A stretch of 64,000 nt of DNA from Corynebacterium sp. 13CS0277 (lineage in GTDB: Bacteria; Actinomycetota; Actinomycetes; Mycobacteriales; Mycobacteriaceae): positions 1 through 64,000 of the forward strand of contig NZ_PPDL01000007.1 of assembly GCF_002994655.1 (NCBI RefSeq), in the 5' to 3' direction. The notes below the pieces were generated by a model. That model ran no database searches, was not told the origin of the DNA, and saw only the letters and a program-made list of their open reading frames with translations. Of this stretch, positions 54,726 to 63,378 are shown piece after piece. The stretch's first letter is position 1; each line of letters opens with the position of its first letter. The position numbers were made by a program, and so were the translations under genes.

Positions 54726-56024
54726 ATGGGTCGCCACCATAAGGCAGCCGGGCCGGATATGCCGGAGTGGGGTTCCACGCAGTGGCGCCCTTTCACTGCG
54801 CGTGCCACGGGCCGGGAGTACCGGGAGCCGTTTACTCCGGTGCAGTGGGCGTTGAGTCTGTTTTTGCTTCTTGCGGGCATTGCGACGGCGGTGGGCGTGG
54901 TGGCGTTGTGGCCATCGGATGCCCCGGCGAATGTCGCGCCCGAGTTCGCCACCACGTCTCCCCTGCCGCAGGCGCAGGTTGATGGTGTGGTGGCGGTGCG
55001 CGATGAGGGCAGTTGCCAGTCCCCGTCGGTGGGCCGCGTGTTTGATACGTCCCCGGTGGCGCCGTTGGCGGTGGGTGAGTCCTGTGGCCGCGCCATCGTG
55101 GACATCACCTCCGGCCCCAATGCGGGTAAGCGCACGTTGCTGCTGGTGGGTAACCACCCGGGCGATCCGCAGCTGGAGGAGGGGCAGAAGGTTCGCCTGT
55201 CGGAGCAACAGACCGCTGACGGGCAGGTGGGCTACGCGTTCACTGATTATTCTCGCGCCCCGAGTATGTGGTTCTGGGCGGCATTGACGGCGCTGGCGAT
55301 CATTGTGGTCGGCGCGTGGCGGGGTGCCCGTTCGCTGATCGGTCTGGCGATCACGTTGGGTGCGGTGGCGGTGTTCCTGCTGCCGGCGCTGCTGCGGGGC
55401 GGCGACCCGCTGCTGTTGGCGGTGGTGTGTGGTTCTTCCGTGCTGTTCCTGGTGTTGTTCCTGGTGCACGGCTTCTCGTGGAAGACGTCGGCCGCGTTGG
55501 CGGGCACGCTGATTTCGATGGGCTCGGCGGCGCTGCTGGCGAAGTATGCGATCGCTTCGACCCATATTCGTGGTTTGGGCAATGAGGATAATTTGCTCAT
55601 CCAGCTGTACTTGCCGGACGTCACGGTGACGGGCCTGATGTTGTGCGGCTTCATCATTGGTGCGCTGGGCGTGCTCAACGATGTGACGATCGCGCAGGCA
55701 TCGACGGTCAATGAGCTTGCCGAGATTGAGCCGGAGGCGAACCCGTGGCGGCTGTTTAAGGGCGCGATGACGGTGGGCCGCGACCACATTGCTTCCATGG
55801 TGTACACCCTGGTGTTGTCGTATACGGGTGCCGCGTTGCCGCTGCTGTTGCTCGTGAGTGTGGCGGATCGCCCCATGGGCCAGGTGTTGACGTCTGATGT
55901 CATGGCGACGGAGTTTCTCCGGAGTGCGATTGGCGCGTTGGCGTTGGCGTTGGCGGTGCCGATTACGACGCTCATTGCGTCGTTTGTGGTGGTGGGTCGT
56001 CGCCGCCTCGCCGAGGTCACATAA
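54726..56024 (+). CDS. YibE/F-family membrane protein
   Basis: A 432-residue protein 12 bp after alaT, with AAAGGAG upstream. It has one N-terminal membrane helix (WALSLFLLLAGIATAVGVVAL), an extracytoplasmic domain (about 65-175) with two Cys (SCQSPS, SCGRAI), then about seven helices. Family features are LYLPDVTVTGLMLCGFIIGALGVLNDVTIAQASTVNEL and a late GRDHIASMVYTLVLSYTGAALPLLLL. Function of the family is unknown. The last eight bases overlap convergent ugd. Confidence 0.88.
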   Translation: MGRHHKAAGPDMPEWGSTQWRPFTARATGREYREPFTPVQWALSLFLLLAGIATAVGVVALWPSDAPANVAPEFATTSPLPQAQVDGVVAVRDEGSCQSPSVGRVFDTSPVAPLAVGESCGRAIVDITSGPNAGKRTLLLVGNHPGDPQLEEGQKVRLSEQQTADGQVGYAFTDYSRAPSMWFWAALTALAIIVVGAWRGARSLIGLAITLGAVAVFLLPALLRGGDPLLLAVVCGSSVLFLVLFLVHGFSWKTSAALAGTLISMGSAALLAKYAIASTHIRGLGNEDNLLIQLYLPDVTVTGLMLCGFIIGALGVLNDVTIAQASTVNELAEIEPEANPWRLFKGAMTVGRDHIASMVYTLVLSYTGAALPLLLLVSVADRPMGQVLTSDVMATEFLRSAIGALALALAVPITTLIASFVVVGRRRLAEVT

Positions 56025-57216
56025 CGATCCAGCCGGCCTGGCGCCACGCGGTGGCGTCGAGTGCGTAGCGCCCGTCGATGATGCGGGGGCTGCGCACTTT
56101 TTTCTTTGCCCATTCCGGGTCAAGGTTGACGTAGTCGGGCCAGGCGGTGGCGAGCACCACCACATCGGCGCCGTCGAGAGCGCAGTCCACGTCGAGGTAT
56201 CCGGGGGCCAGGGGGTCGGCGACGGCGACGTCGCAGTCAAGGGCGGCGGCGATGGCGAGCCCGGGAGAGTCGCGCACATCATCGGAGCCGGGTTTGAATG
56301 CGGCCCCCAGGATGGCGACCCGTTGGGGCTGAAGGGCCCTGATCTGGTCGATGACGCGGGTGCGGCGTTCGGTATTGATGGCGTCAACGGCCTGCAGGAG
56401 GTGGGCGGTGGATTCGGCGCCGAGGCTGGCTGCTTGGTGGCGGAAGCTGCGGGTGTCTTTGGGCAGGCAGCCGCCGCCGTAGCCAAGGCCGGCGGCGAGG
56501 AAGTGGGGGCCGATGCGGTGGTCGAGTCCGAGGGCGCGGGAGAGTTCGGTGATGTTGGCGCCGACGGCGTCGCACATGGTGGCCACCCCGTTGATGAACG
56601 ACACCTTGGTGGCGAGCAGCGCGTTGGCTGCCCCTTTGACGAGTTCGGCGGTTTCCCAGTCGGTGTGGATGATGGGCCGCCCCAGTGGGGCGTACAGCTC
56701 ATCAAGGATGTCGCCGTCGCCGCCAATGACGATGCGGTCGGGGCGGAGGGTATCGGCGACGGCGTGCCCCTCCCGGAGGAATTCGGGGTTCCACAGCAGG
56801 GTGATGGTGGGCGGGAGGGTGGCGGCCAGCGCCCGGGCGGTACCGACAGGCACGGTGGATTTCCCGACGAGGGTGTGTTCGCCCTCAAGGTGGGGGACGA
56901 GGGATGCGACGGCCGCGTGCAGGGCACTGAGGTCGGCTTCGTCGCTGCCGGGGTGCTGTGGGGTGCCGACCCCGAGGAAGTGCAGCCGCGCGGCGGATGC
57001 GGCGGCGGGGTCGGTGGTGAACCGCAGCCGCCCGGTAGTGGTGTGCTTCGCGAGGAGCTCGTCGAGGCCGGGCTCGTAGAAGGGGCTGCGCCCGGAGTTC
57101 AGTGCCTCCACCTTGGTGGCGTCGGTGTCGATGCCGATGACGCGGTGGCCGAGTTCCGCCATGCAGGCGGCGTGGGTGGCACCCAGGTAGCCGGTGCCGA
57201 CCATCGTGATGTCCAT
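56017..57216 (-). CDS. ugd: UDP-glucose 6-dehydrogenase
   Basis: A 399-residue NAD-dependent enzyme oxidising UDP-glucose to UDP-glucuronate for cell-surface polysaccharides. The N-terminal Rossmann motif is MVGTGYLGATHAACMA. FLGVGTPQ, KSTVPVGT and EFLREGHAV are present, and the catalytic Cys is in GLGYGGGCLPKDTRS (about 245). GAAFKPGSDDVRDSP marks the UDP-binding domain. I start at MDITMVGTGYLG, with TACCCT (57229-57234) as a likely -10. The pairing with dcd matches Rv0321-Rv0322, though a DUF222 gene intervenes here. Confidence 0.95.
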   Translation of the reverse strand: MDITMVGTGYLGATHAACMAELGHRVIGIDTDATKVEALNSGRSPFYEPGLDELLAKHTTTGRLRFTTDPAAASAARLHFLGVGTPQHPGSDEADLSALHAAVASLVPHLEGEHTLVGKSTVPVGTARALAATLPPTITLLWNPEFLREGHAVADTLRPDRIVIGGDGDILDELYAPLGRPIIHTDWETAELVKGAANALLATKVSFINGVATMCDAVGANITELSRALGLDHRIGPHFLAAGLGYGGGCLPKDTRSFRHQAASLGAESTAHLLQAVDAINTERRTRVIDQIRALQPQRVAILGAAFKPGSDDVRDSPGLAIAAALDCDVAVADPLAPGYLDVDCALDGADVVVLATAWPDYVNLDPEWAKKKVRSPRIIDGRYALDATAWRQAGWIVM

Positions 57217-57242
57217 GGCCCCCACACTAGGGTATGCCGAGG

Positions 57243-57264
57243 AGCCCCAGGGGCCCCTGGGGCT
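57243..57264. terminator. 22-nt perfect palindrome at the end of the DUF222 gene
   Basis: AGCCCCAGGGG followed directly by CCCCTGGGGCT can fold into a hairpin or cruciform. It overlaps the DUF222-HNH stop codon and lies just upstream of ugd. There is no T tract. Confidence 0.45.
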
Positions 57265-58429
57265 ACACTCGGCGTGCGGCGGCGGTGCGGGTGGCGGGGT
57301 GCGTGTTTTCACGCTGCCCGTCTGTCACCCACACGGGTCTGCGGGTCACGGGGTCGCGGGCGAAGTACCCGCGGTGGGGTTTGGAGCGGGAGTCATCGAC
57401 GTAGCCGTGGTGGTGGGCGCACACGTAGATGAGGTTGTCGAGGTCGGTGCCGCCGCCGTCTTTCCAGGCGCGCAGGTGGTGCACCTGGCAGCGGTGGGCG
57501 GGCACGTCGCAGCCGGGGTAGGCGCAGGTGCTTTGGTGGAGCCACAGCGCCAACCGCTGGTGGGCACCCGCGAGCCGCCGGGTGCGGCCCAGGAACAGCG
57601 GCACCCCGTGGATGGGGTCGTGGATCGCCAGCCAGGTGCAGCTGTCGTCGATGATGCGGGCGGCTTCCTCCGGCTGGAGGACGTCCCCGGTGCTGGCGAT
57701 GAGCCCGTCGCAACCTTCGTCAAGTTCTTTCGCGGTGACGCTCACCACGAGCTGGGCCTGGGTGTCGCCGCTGGCGAGGGTGACGAGCGCATCGGCGGAG
57801 CGCTGCTGTCGGCTGCGGTCTTCGTCGTCGCCCCGGTAGTCGTTCGCCATGGCGGCGTCGAGCTGGGATTGGAGGCGGGCGGCGTAGTCCGGCGGCAGGT
57901 AGCCGCGCACGCGGCAGCCGCCCTGCTCGTCCTGGGCGTGGATTTCAAAGCTGCGCTTGGCGTACACCCGCTCCGGGGAGGGGGTGGTGCGCTTCATGGT
58001 GTCGGCGAGCTGCTTGAGGCTGCCGCCGTCGCGGCGGGTGAGGTAGTACTCGGCGGCCTGGTAGGGGGCGCCCTGCTTACGGGTGCCGCGCATCACCGTG
58101 TCGAAGGCATCGACACTGATCTCGCCCGCAAGGACAGCGCCACGGATCCGGGCCTGAGCCTCGCGCTCCTTGGCGTCCTTCTGTGGGGCGATGAGCTGCT
58201 CCCCGCGGCGGATCTGTGCCCGCGCGGCCGCCGGCGCCATGTCGTAGCGCTCCACATAGAAGTCCTCCGCATGGGGCGACTGCACCAGATCGCCGGCATT
58301 GTTCTTGGCGGCGGTGGCGGAGTAGATCGCGCACGCGACAGTGACCTCGTGCTTGAGCCGCTCGAGCTTGTCGGCGACATCCTGATCGAAGGTGGTGTAG
58401 TCGATCGTGGCGAGGAATGCGTCTTCCAT
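57263..58429 (-). CDS. DUF222-HNH endonuclease-like protein (13E12 family)
   Basis: A 388-residue protein with an all-helical DUF222 domain (about 1-310) and a C-terminal HNH domain. The HNH core is CAYPGCDVPAHRCQVHHLRAWKDGG with Cys pairs and the HH of the beta-beta-alpha metal fold, followed by TDLDNLIYVCAHHHGYVDD. An AAGGAGGT site is six bases before the ATG. This family is multicopy in actinobacteria (13E12 repeats in mycobacteria) and probably mobile or recombinogenic. Here it sits between dcd and ugd, which are adjacent in M. tuberculosis, so it looks inserted. Confidence 0.9.
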   Translation of the reverse strand: MEDAFLATIDYTTFDQDVADKLERLKHEVTVACAIYSATAAKNNAGDLVQSPHAEDFYVERYDMAPAAARAQIRRGEQLIAPQKDAKEREAQARIRGAVLAGEISVDAFDTVMRGTRKQGAPYQAAEYYLTRRDGGSLKQLADTMKRTTPSPERVYAKRSFEIHAQDEQGGCRVRGYLPPDYAARLQSQLDAAMANDYRGDDEDRSRQQRSADALVTLASGDTQAQLVVSVTAKELDEGCDGLIASTGDVLQPEEAARIIDDSCTWLAIHDPIHGVPLFLGRTRRLAGAHQRLALWLHQSTCAYPGCDVPAHRCQVHHLRAWKDGGGTDLDNLIYVCAHHHGYVDDSRSKPHRGYFARDPVTRRPVWVTDGQRENTHPATRTAAARRV

Positions 58430-58524
58430 GGGGGGACCTCCTTTCGCCACACAGTGTGTACCAGGTACGCCTGGAGATGCGGAACCTTGGTCCACAGGCT
58501 GCCGCCACCCCCTGTGAGCAGCAC

Positions 58525-58555
58525 AAAGGGCCCGGGAGTTATCCACAGGCCCTTT
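58525..58555. terminator. Hairpin with a DnaA box in its loop, downstream of dcd
   Basis: AAAGGGCC (58525-58532) pairs with GGCCCTTT (58548-58555), with T runs on both sides. The 15-nt loop contains an exact TTATCCACA (58539-58547). A terminator is the simplest reading. Confidence 0.55.
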
Positions 58556-58558
58556 TTT

Positions 58559-59122
58559 CTAGCGGAAATTGAGGTACGCCTTCGACGGCGTGGGTCCCCG
58601 CTGCCCCTGATACTTGGAGCCCAGGGAGCCCGCCCCGTAGGGCACCTCCGCGGGGCTGGACATGCCGAACAGGGCCAGCTGGCCGACCTTCATGCCGGGC
58701 CACAGGGTGATCGGCAGGTTCGCCACGTTCGACAGCTCCAAGGTGATGTGCCCGCTGAAGCCGGGGTCGATAAAGCCGGCGGTGGAGTGGGTGAGCAAGC
58801 CCAGGCGGCCGAGGGAGGACTTGCCTTCGAGGCGGCCGGCGAGGTGGGCGGGCAGGGTGAACTTCTCGAGGGTGGCCCCGAGGACGAATTCGCCGGGGTG
58901 CAGCACGAAGGGTTCATCTTCGGCGACCTCGACGAGGGTGGTCAGTTCGTCCTGCTGCAGCTTCGGGTCGATGTGGGTGTAGCGGGAGTTGTTGAACACC
59001 CGGAACAGGCGGTCCATGCGCACATCGATGCTGGACGGTTGGATGAGCTGCGGGTCGAAGGGCTCGATGACGAGGTCGCCGTCATCAATGGCAGTTCTAA
59101 TGTCGCGGTCGGAGAGAAGCAC
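58559..59122 (-). CDS. dcd: dCTP deaminase (Dcd)
   Basis: A 187-residue enzyme of the dCTP deaminase/dUTPase family. It acts on dCTP toward dUMP or dUTP and so supplies dTTP synthesis. The start [15 protein letters not shown] is the universal family N-terminus and sets the GTG at 59122. [40 protein letters not shown] (catalytic Glu and nucleotide-binding loop) and the C-terminal [14 protein letters not shown] are intact. TACACT (59130-59135) ends seven bases before the GTG, so the mRNA is probably leaderless. Confidence 0.96.
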   Translation of the reverse strand: MLLSDRDIRTAIDDGDLVIEPFDPQLIQPSSIDVRMDRLFRVFNNSRYTHIDPKLQQDELTTLVEVAEDEPFVLHPGEFVLGATLEKFTLPAHLAGRLEGKSSLGRLGLLTHSTAGFIDPGFSGHITLELSNVANLPITLWPGMKVGQLALFGMSSPAEVPYGAGSLGSKYQGQRGPTPSKAYLNFR

Positions 59123-59129
59123 GCCCCTC

Positions 59130-59135
59130 AGTGTA
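59130..59135 (-). promoter_or_regulatory. -10 element of dcd
   Basis: The minus strand reads TACACT, seven bases before the GTG start, with no ribosome site. This indicates a leaderless GTG start. Confidence 0.55.
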
Positions 59136-59231
59136 GTGGCCACACCCCACACCGTGTGTGGGAGTTTTTCTCCCACTTTTGCTAGGATTCGTGGGCGCAC
59201 TTGCCCTAGTTCTCATATTTGCGAAAGCACC

Positions 59232-60023
59232 ATGTCACAGAAGCGTTATAGCAGCGCCGCCACGACGGCGCGTCAAACTTCCCGCGGCTTGCCCGGGGAA
59301 AAACCTCCCGCAGTCATTGCTGAGGGCATCGGTATCACTGGCGATCAGGGGCCCGTTTTCGGGCCCCTCGACTTCAGTATCCCCGGCGAGGGACTCACGG
59401 TCCTGGCGGGCCGCGGCGGTTCCGGCCGCACCGCCCTGGCGTTGGCAATCTCGGGCCGCATGAAGATCGACTCGGGCCACCTGGAGGTGCTGGGGGAGAC
59501 GAAGCCGCGCTCTTTCCGCCGCCACGTCGCGATCGCAGGCGTGGAGGAGATTGACCAGCTGGACCGCGACGTGAAGCTCAAGACCGTGTTCACGGAGCAC
59601 CGCGCGTGGACCCGCCCCTGGTTGGCGTGGACCCGCCCGGCCGACGAGGAGTACTTCCGCTCTCTGTGCGAGCCGGTGTTCGGGTCCCGTTCTTTGCCGC
59701 CGCTGGACGTGTATGTCTCCCAGATTGGTGCCCTGGACCGCATTCTCATCCGCATCGCGCTGGCACTGCACCCCGCCGATGGGGCGGAGATCAACATGCT
59801 GGTCATGGATGACATTGATCAGGTCAAGGAGTACGACGACTGGATGGCGTTGCTCGCCACCCTGGTGCGCCTGTCGGAGCAAATGCCCGTGGTGGTGAAC
59901 TCCGTCAACGACATTCCGGCGGAGATTCTCCCCGACTACACCCTCATTGAATTGTTTACTGACGCGGCGCACCTTCAGCCGGAACACACCGGCGCCCGCG
60001 CGATCCGCGAGGAGGACCTGTGA
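59232..60023 (+). CDS. ABC-like ATPase paired with a YhgE/Pip protein
   Basis: A 263-residue protein with a P-loop LAGRGGSGRTALAL near residue 62 and a Walker B-like INMLVMDDIDQ near residue 190. The usual ABC signature LSGGQ is not visible; SQIGALDRILIRIALAL occupies its place. The N-terminal ~35 residues are Ser/Thr/Arg-rich. It overlaps the YhgE/Pip gene (GTGA), so the two likely form one exporter-like complex. The start MSQKRYSSAAT has only a weak GAAAG ribosome site. Confidence 0.75.
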   Translation: MSQKRYSSAATTARQTSRGLPGEKPPAVIAEGIGITGDQGPVFGPLDFSIPGEGLTVLAGRGGSGRTALALAISGRMKIDSGHLEVLGETKPRSFRRHVAIAGVEEIDQLDRDVKLKTVFTEHRAWTRPWLAWTRPADEEYFRSLCEPVFGSRSLPPLDVYVSQIGALDRILIRIALALHPADGAEINMLVMDDIDQVKEYDDWMALLATLVRLSEQMPVVVNSVNDIPAEILPDYTLIELFTDAAHLQPEHTGARAIREEDL

Positions 60024-62083
60024 TCTCCGGATTGACTCTCGGCACCGAACTGCGCCGTTTTCAACGCAGCAAACTGGGGCGCATCGCGATCCTGGCGCTG
60101 TGCCTCATCCCGCTGCTGTATTCGGCCCTGTACCTGTGGGGTTTCTGGAACCCCTTCGGCAAGGTCAAGGACCTGCCCATCGCGTTCGTCAATGAGGACC
60201 GCGGCACGGTTGTCTCTGGCAAGCCGCTCCACGCCGGCGACGAGGTCGTCGAGGGCCTGAAGGAGAACGACCAGATCAACTTTGATTTCGTCTCCAAGCA
60301 GGAGGCTCTCGACGGGGTGAAGGAAGGCGACTACTACTTCGTCGTCGAGCTCACCCCCGATTTCTCCGAGGCGGTGGCCTCCCCTGCCACGGGTGAGCCG
60401 CGGCGGGCGGTCATTAACACGATCTACAACGACGCCAACGGCTACCTGTCCACCATGATCGGCGAGAACGTCATGCGCACGATGCTGCCGGTCATCAGCA
60501 ACAAGATTGGTGCGCAGGCGATCGACAAGGTGCTCGTGGGTGTGCAGTCCGCCGGCACGGGCCTCGACCAGGCGGCCCTGGGCGCGTCGATGCTCAACGA
60601 TGGTGCGCAGCAGCTCGATGAGGGCCTCGATAAGGCGCTCACGGGCGCGCAGGATCTGTCCCAGGGTGCGGGCACCCTCAACACGAAGATGGGTGAGCTG
60701 GCCTCTGGCGCCGACCAGTTGGCCGATGGCACCGCCACCCTCAATGCGGCGGTGGGCCAGGCGACCGGGAAGCTCACCCAGCTGACCCAGGGTGTGGACC
60801 AGCTGGGCGGCGGCGTCGACCATCTCGCTGCGGGCGCCACCCAGATTAATGATGGGGTGCAGCAGCTGAAGTCCCGCCTGGACGGGATCACCACCGCGCA
60901 GGCATCGACGGCGAACGATGTGCGCCGCCTTGCCACCCAGCTGCAGGGGGTGCCGAACCCCGAGGTGCAGCGCGCCGCCGCCCAGCTGCAGCAGCTCGCC
61001 ACCCAGATCGACACCCAGGCGCTGGGCCCCCAGGCTCCCGCCACCCTGCAGTTGCGGCAGCTCGCGTCCGGTACCCAGCAGCTCGCCTACCAGCTGGGCG
61101 ACTCCTCCGCCCCGTTCCGTGGCGGCTTCGACCAGCTGCGCGCCGGCACCGGCGAACTGCCCGGCAAGATCGGTGAGTTGACCAGCGGTGTGCAGCAGCT
61201 CAACGACGGCGCCCAGCAGCTGAAGGAGGGCGCGCACCGCCTGCAGGCGGAGGGCACCACCCCGCTCGCCGAGGGCACGCTGAGCCTCGTGGATGGCATC
61301 AGCCAGCTCGACGAGGGCGCCGGCAAACTCGCCGACGGCACGGGCCAGCTGTCCACGAAGCTCAAGGAGGGCTCCCAGGCGGTGCCCCGCTGGACGGCCG
61401 CGCAGCGCGAAGGCACCGCCAGTGTGCTCGGCGGGCCCGTGGAGTTGACCTCCACCAACGAGGCCGGCTCGAACACCTTCGGCGGCGGCCTCGCCCCCTT
61501 CTTCTTCTCCCTGGCCATGTTCATCGGCGGCATGATCATCTTCCTGCTCATGCGCCCCATGCAGAACCGGGCCGTCGCCTCCGGTGTCGCCCCGCTGCGC
61601 GCCGCCCTCGACGGCCTGCTGCCCGGCGGCCTCATCGCCACCGTGCAGGCGGCCACCATCGTCGCCGTCACCCTCTACGCTGTCGGCCTCGATGCCCGGT
61701 ACCCGTTCTGGCTGTACGTGTTCTCCATCGGCGTGTCCATCATGTTCACCGCCCTCAACCAGATGCTCAACGTGGTGCTCGGCCCCGGCCCCGGCAAGGT
61801 GGCTGCCATGGCGATGCTCATGTTCATGATTTTGTCCTCCGGTGGCCTCTACCCCGTGCAGACGGAGCCGGCACTGTTCCAGTGGCTGCACCCGATTAAC
61901 CCGATGACGTATTCGGTCAACGGTTTCCGGGAGCTGATGTACGGCAACCTCGACCACCGCATCTGGGTGTCCTCCATCGCGATCGCCGGCTTCACCGCCC
62001 TGTTCATTGCGATCACCGCACTGGGCGCCCGCCGCGACCGCATGTGGACGATGAAGCGACTCCACCCCGCCATCAGCCTCTAA
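60020..62083 (+). CDS. YhgE/Pip-family membrane protein
   Basis: A 687-residue protein starting at a GTG overlapping the ATPase stop. It has one N-terminal helix (LGRIAILALCLIPLLYSALYLWGFWNPF), then a YhgE domain (LPIAFVNEDRGTVVSGKPLHAGDEVV). A long extracytoplasmic stretch (about 190-480) is built of short repeats such as L-x-x-GA-x-Q-L-x-x-G with coiled-coil character. Five C-terminal helices follow. The family includes phage-infection proteins and EsaA-like secretion components. Coupling to an ATPase suggests an ABC-2 type exporter; the cargo is unknown. Confidence 0.88.
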   Translation: MISGLTLGTELRRFQRSKLGRIAILALCLIPLLYSALYLWGFWNPFGKVKDLPIAFVNEDRGTVVSGKPLHAGDEVVEGLKENDQINFDFVSKQEALDGVKEGDYYFVVELTPDFSEAVASPATGEPRRAVINTIYNDANGYLSTMIGENVMRTMLPVISNKIGAQAIDKVLVGVQSAGTGLDQAALGASMLNDGAQQLDEGLDKALTGAQDLSQGAGTLNTKMGELASGADQLADGTATLNAAVGQATGKLTQLTQGVDQLGGGVDHLAAGATQINDGVQQLKSRLDGITTAQASTANDVRRLATQLQGVPNPEVQRAAAQLQQLATQIDTQALGPQAPATLQLRQLASGTQQLAYQLGDSSAPFRGGFDQLRAGTGELPGKIGELTSGVQQLNDGAQQLKEGAHRLQAEGTTPLAEGTLSLVDGISQLDEGAGKLADGTGQLSTKLKEGSQAVPRWTAAQREGTASVLGGPVELTSTNEAGSNTFGGGLAPFFFSLAMFIGGMIIFLLMRPMQNRAVASGVAPLRAALDGLLPGGLIATVQAATIVAVTLYAVGLDARYPFWLYVFSIGVSIMFTALNQMLNVVLGPGPGKVAAMAMLMFMILSSGGLYPVQTEPALFQWLHPINPMTYSVNGFRELMYGNLDHRIWVSSIAIAGFTALFIAITALGARRDRMWTMKRLHPAISL

Positions 62084-62126
62084 TCCAGGCGCAACACGCC
62101 TGTCATGCACGGCCCGCTATTTCTGC

Positions 62127-62132
62127 TATAGT
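62127..62132 (+). promoter_or_regulatory. -10 element of the tRNA-Gly gene
   Basis: TATAGT lies 10 bases before the tRNA 5' end, fitting a normal tRNA promoter. Confidence 0.6.
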
Positions 62133-62142
62133 GGGACGCGCT

Positions 62143-62216
62143 GCCGATGTAGTTCAATGGTAGAACTCCTGCTTCCCAAGCAGGCGGCGCGGGTTCGATT
62201 CCCGTCATCGGCTCCA
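62143..62216 (+). tRNA. tRNA-Gly (anticodon CCC)
   Basis: A full cloverleaf can be drawn. The acceptor stem is GCCGATG with CATCGGC, and the D arm is GTTCAATGGTAGAAC. The anticodon stem CCTGC/GCAGG has loop TTCCCAA (anticodon CCC). The T arm is GCGGGTTCGATTCCCGT with one G-T pair. The discriminator is T and the 3' CCA (62214-62216) is encoded. It reads GGG codons, which suits a high-G+C genome. Confidence 0.97.
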
Positions 62217-62225
62217 ATTTTCATG

Positions 62226-62270
62226 ACAACCCCTCCTGACCTGGCGCAATGCCGGGGCCGGAGGGGTTGT
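62226..62270. terminator. Hairpin downstream of the tRNA
   Basis: ACAACCCCTCC pairs with GGAGGGGTTGT, 11 bp, around a 23-nt interior. There is no strong T tract, so termination is likely but not certain. Confidence 0.5.
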
Positions 62271-62283
62271 GTGCGTCTCGGGT

Positions 62284-62289
62284 TAGGCT
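62284..62289 (+). promoter_or_regulatory. -10 element of the DNA-methyl repair gene
   Basis: TAGGCT ends six bases before the ATG at 62296, with no ribosome site, suggesting a leaderless mRNA. Confidence 0.55.
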
Positions 62290-62295
62290 GGCGGC

Positions 62296-62724
62296 ATGTT
62301 CGGTATCGTGCCTACCCCGGATGGGGATTTTTGTCTCGTGGAGCGCGACGGCCTGGTGGTGGCCGCGGGCTGGGATTCCCCGGAGCGGATTGTGGCGCGC
62401 GCCCACCCGAGCCTCCGACCACCCCTCGTGGAGGGCCCGGTCGCGGCGTGGGCGGTGGAGGCCTACTACGCGGGCGAGGACCCAGTGGTGGAGGTAGCGT
62501 GGCGGGGCACGGCCTTCCAGGAGCGGGTGTGGGGCGCTCTGCGGCGCATCCCCCGAGGGCGGACTGTGACGTATGGGCAGTTGGGGCCCGCGCGGGCAGT
62601 CGCCCGGGCGGTGGCGGCGAATCCGGTGGGGCTCCTGGTGCCCTGCCACAGGGTGGTGCGGGCCGATGGGGTGGGCGGCTACGCGTGGGGTGAGATCAAG
62701 GGCCGACTGTTGGCGCGGGAATAA
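62296..62724 (+). CDS. Methylated-DNA--protein-cysteine methyltransferase (Ogt/MGMT type)
   Basis: A 142-residue suicide repair protein that takes the alkyl group from O6-alkylguanine onto its Cys. The active site is LLVPCHRVVRADG (Cys near 118), and the DNA-binding helix is TAFQERVWGALRRIPRGRTVTYGQLG. The C-terminal GGYAWGEIKGRLLARE is family-typical. The N-terminal domain is short. It is followed 27 bp later by the DsbA-like gene. Confidence 0.9.
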   Translation: MFGIVPTPDGDFCLVERDGLVVAAGWDSPERIVARAHPSLRPPLVEGPVAAWAVEAYYAGEDPVVEVAWRGTAFQERVWGALRRIPRGRTVTYGQLGPARAVARAVAANPVGLLVPCHRVVRADGVGGYAWGEIKGRLLARE

Positions 62725-62751
62725 CCCGGCGTGGCGGGTGTTGGGTGGGGT

Positions 62752-63378
62752 ATGCGAATCGATGTTTTCACTGACCTTGTGTGCCCCTTCTGCCAGATCG
62801 GCATGGCGCGCCTCAATGAGGCCCTGGATGCCACCGGCATCGAGGCCGAGATCCACCACCACTCTTTCGAGCTGGACCCCACCCTGCCGAAGGAACCCAC
62901 GCAGCCGCTCGTCGACGCGATTGCGGCGAAGTACAACATGAGCCACGAGCAGTCGGTGGCTTCGCAGGAGCAGATTGCCGCCCAGTTGGCGGCCGTGGGC
63001 GTCACCTTTGATTGGCGCAACGCGGTGTTTACGAACACCTTTGATGCGCACCGCCTGCTGCACTTGGCGGCGGCGCACGGCCAGGCGGAGCCGGTGCGGG
63101 AGGACCTCATGCGCGCCTACCTGGAGCGCGGCCTAAGCATCAGCGACCCGCAGGTGCTGCGCGATATTGCGGCCGCCCATGGGCTGCCGACCGCGGAGGT
63201 GGAGTCGCTGCTCGCGGGCGATGATTTCGCCGACCAGGTGCGCGACGATGAGCGCACCGCGCAGGCGATGGGCATCCAGGGGGTGCCGTTCATGGTGTTT
63301 GATCAGCGCCTGGCGGTGTCCGGCGCGCAGCCGGTCGATGTGTTTATCTCGGCGCTGCAGCAGGCCGCGAATCAATAA
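62752..63378 (+). CDS. DsbA-family oxidoreductase, FrnE-like
   Basis: A 208-residue cytosolic thioredoxin-fold protein with the redox motif CPFC at residues 11-14 (FTDLVCPFCQIGMARL), a helical insertion, and GVPFMVFDQRLAVSGAQP with the cis-Pro loop. FrnE-like proteins act in disulfide exchange or polyketide-related redox steps; the substrate is unknown. There is no signal peptide. The start MRIDVFTDLVCPFC is family-typical. The 3' end overlaps the convergent VanZ-RDD gene by 35 bases. Confidence 0.9.
   Translation: MRIDVFTDLVCPFCQIGMARLNEALDATGIEAEIHHHSFELDPTLPKEPTQPLVDAIAAKYNMSHEQSVASQEQIAAQLAAVGVTFDWRNAVFTNTFDAHRLLHLAAAHGQAEPVREDLMRAYLERGLSISDPQVLRDIAAAHGLPTAEVESLLAGDDFADQVRDDERTAQAMGIQGVPFMVFDQRLAVSGAQPVDVFISALQQAANQ

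Noticed and set aside
53409..56927. 1172-codon minus-strand ORF across alaT and the YibE/F gene
   Set aside because: It is a basic, low-complexity shadow frame opposite two clear protein families.
62143..62216. tRNA-Gly as an integration site for a mobile island
   Set aside because: No integrase gene, no duplicated tRNA 3' end and no foreign-looking genes flank it.
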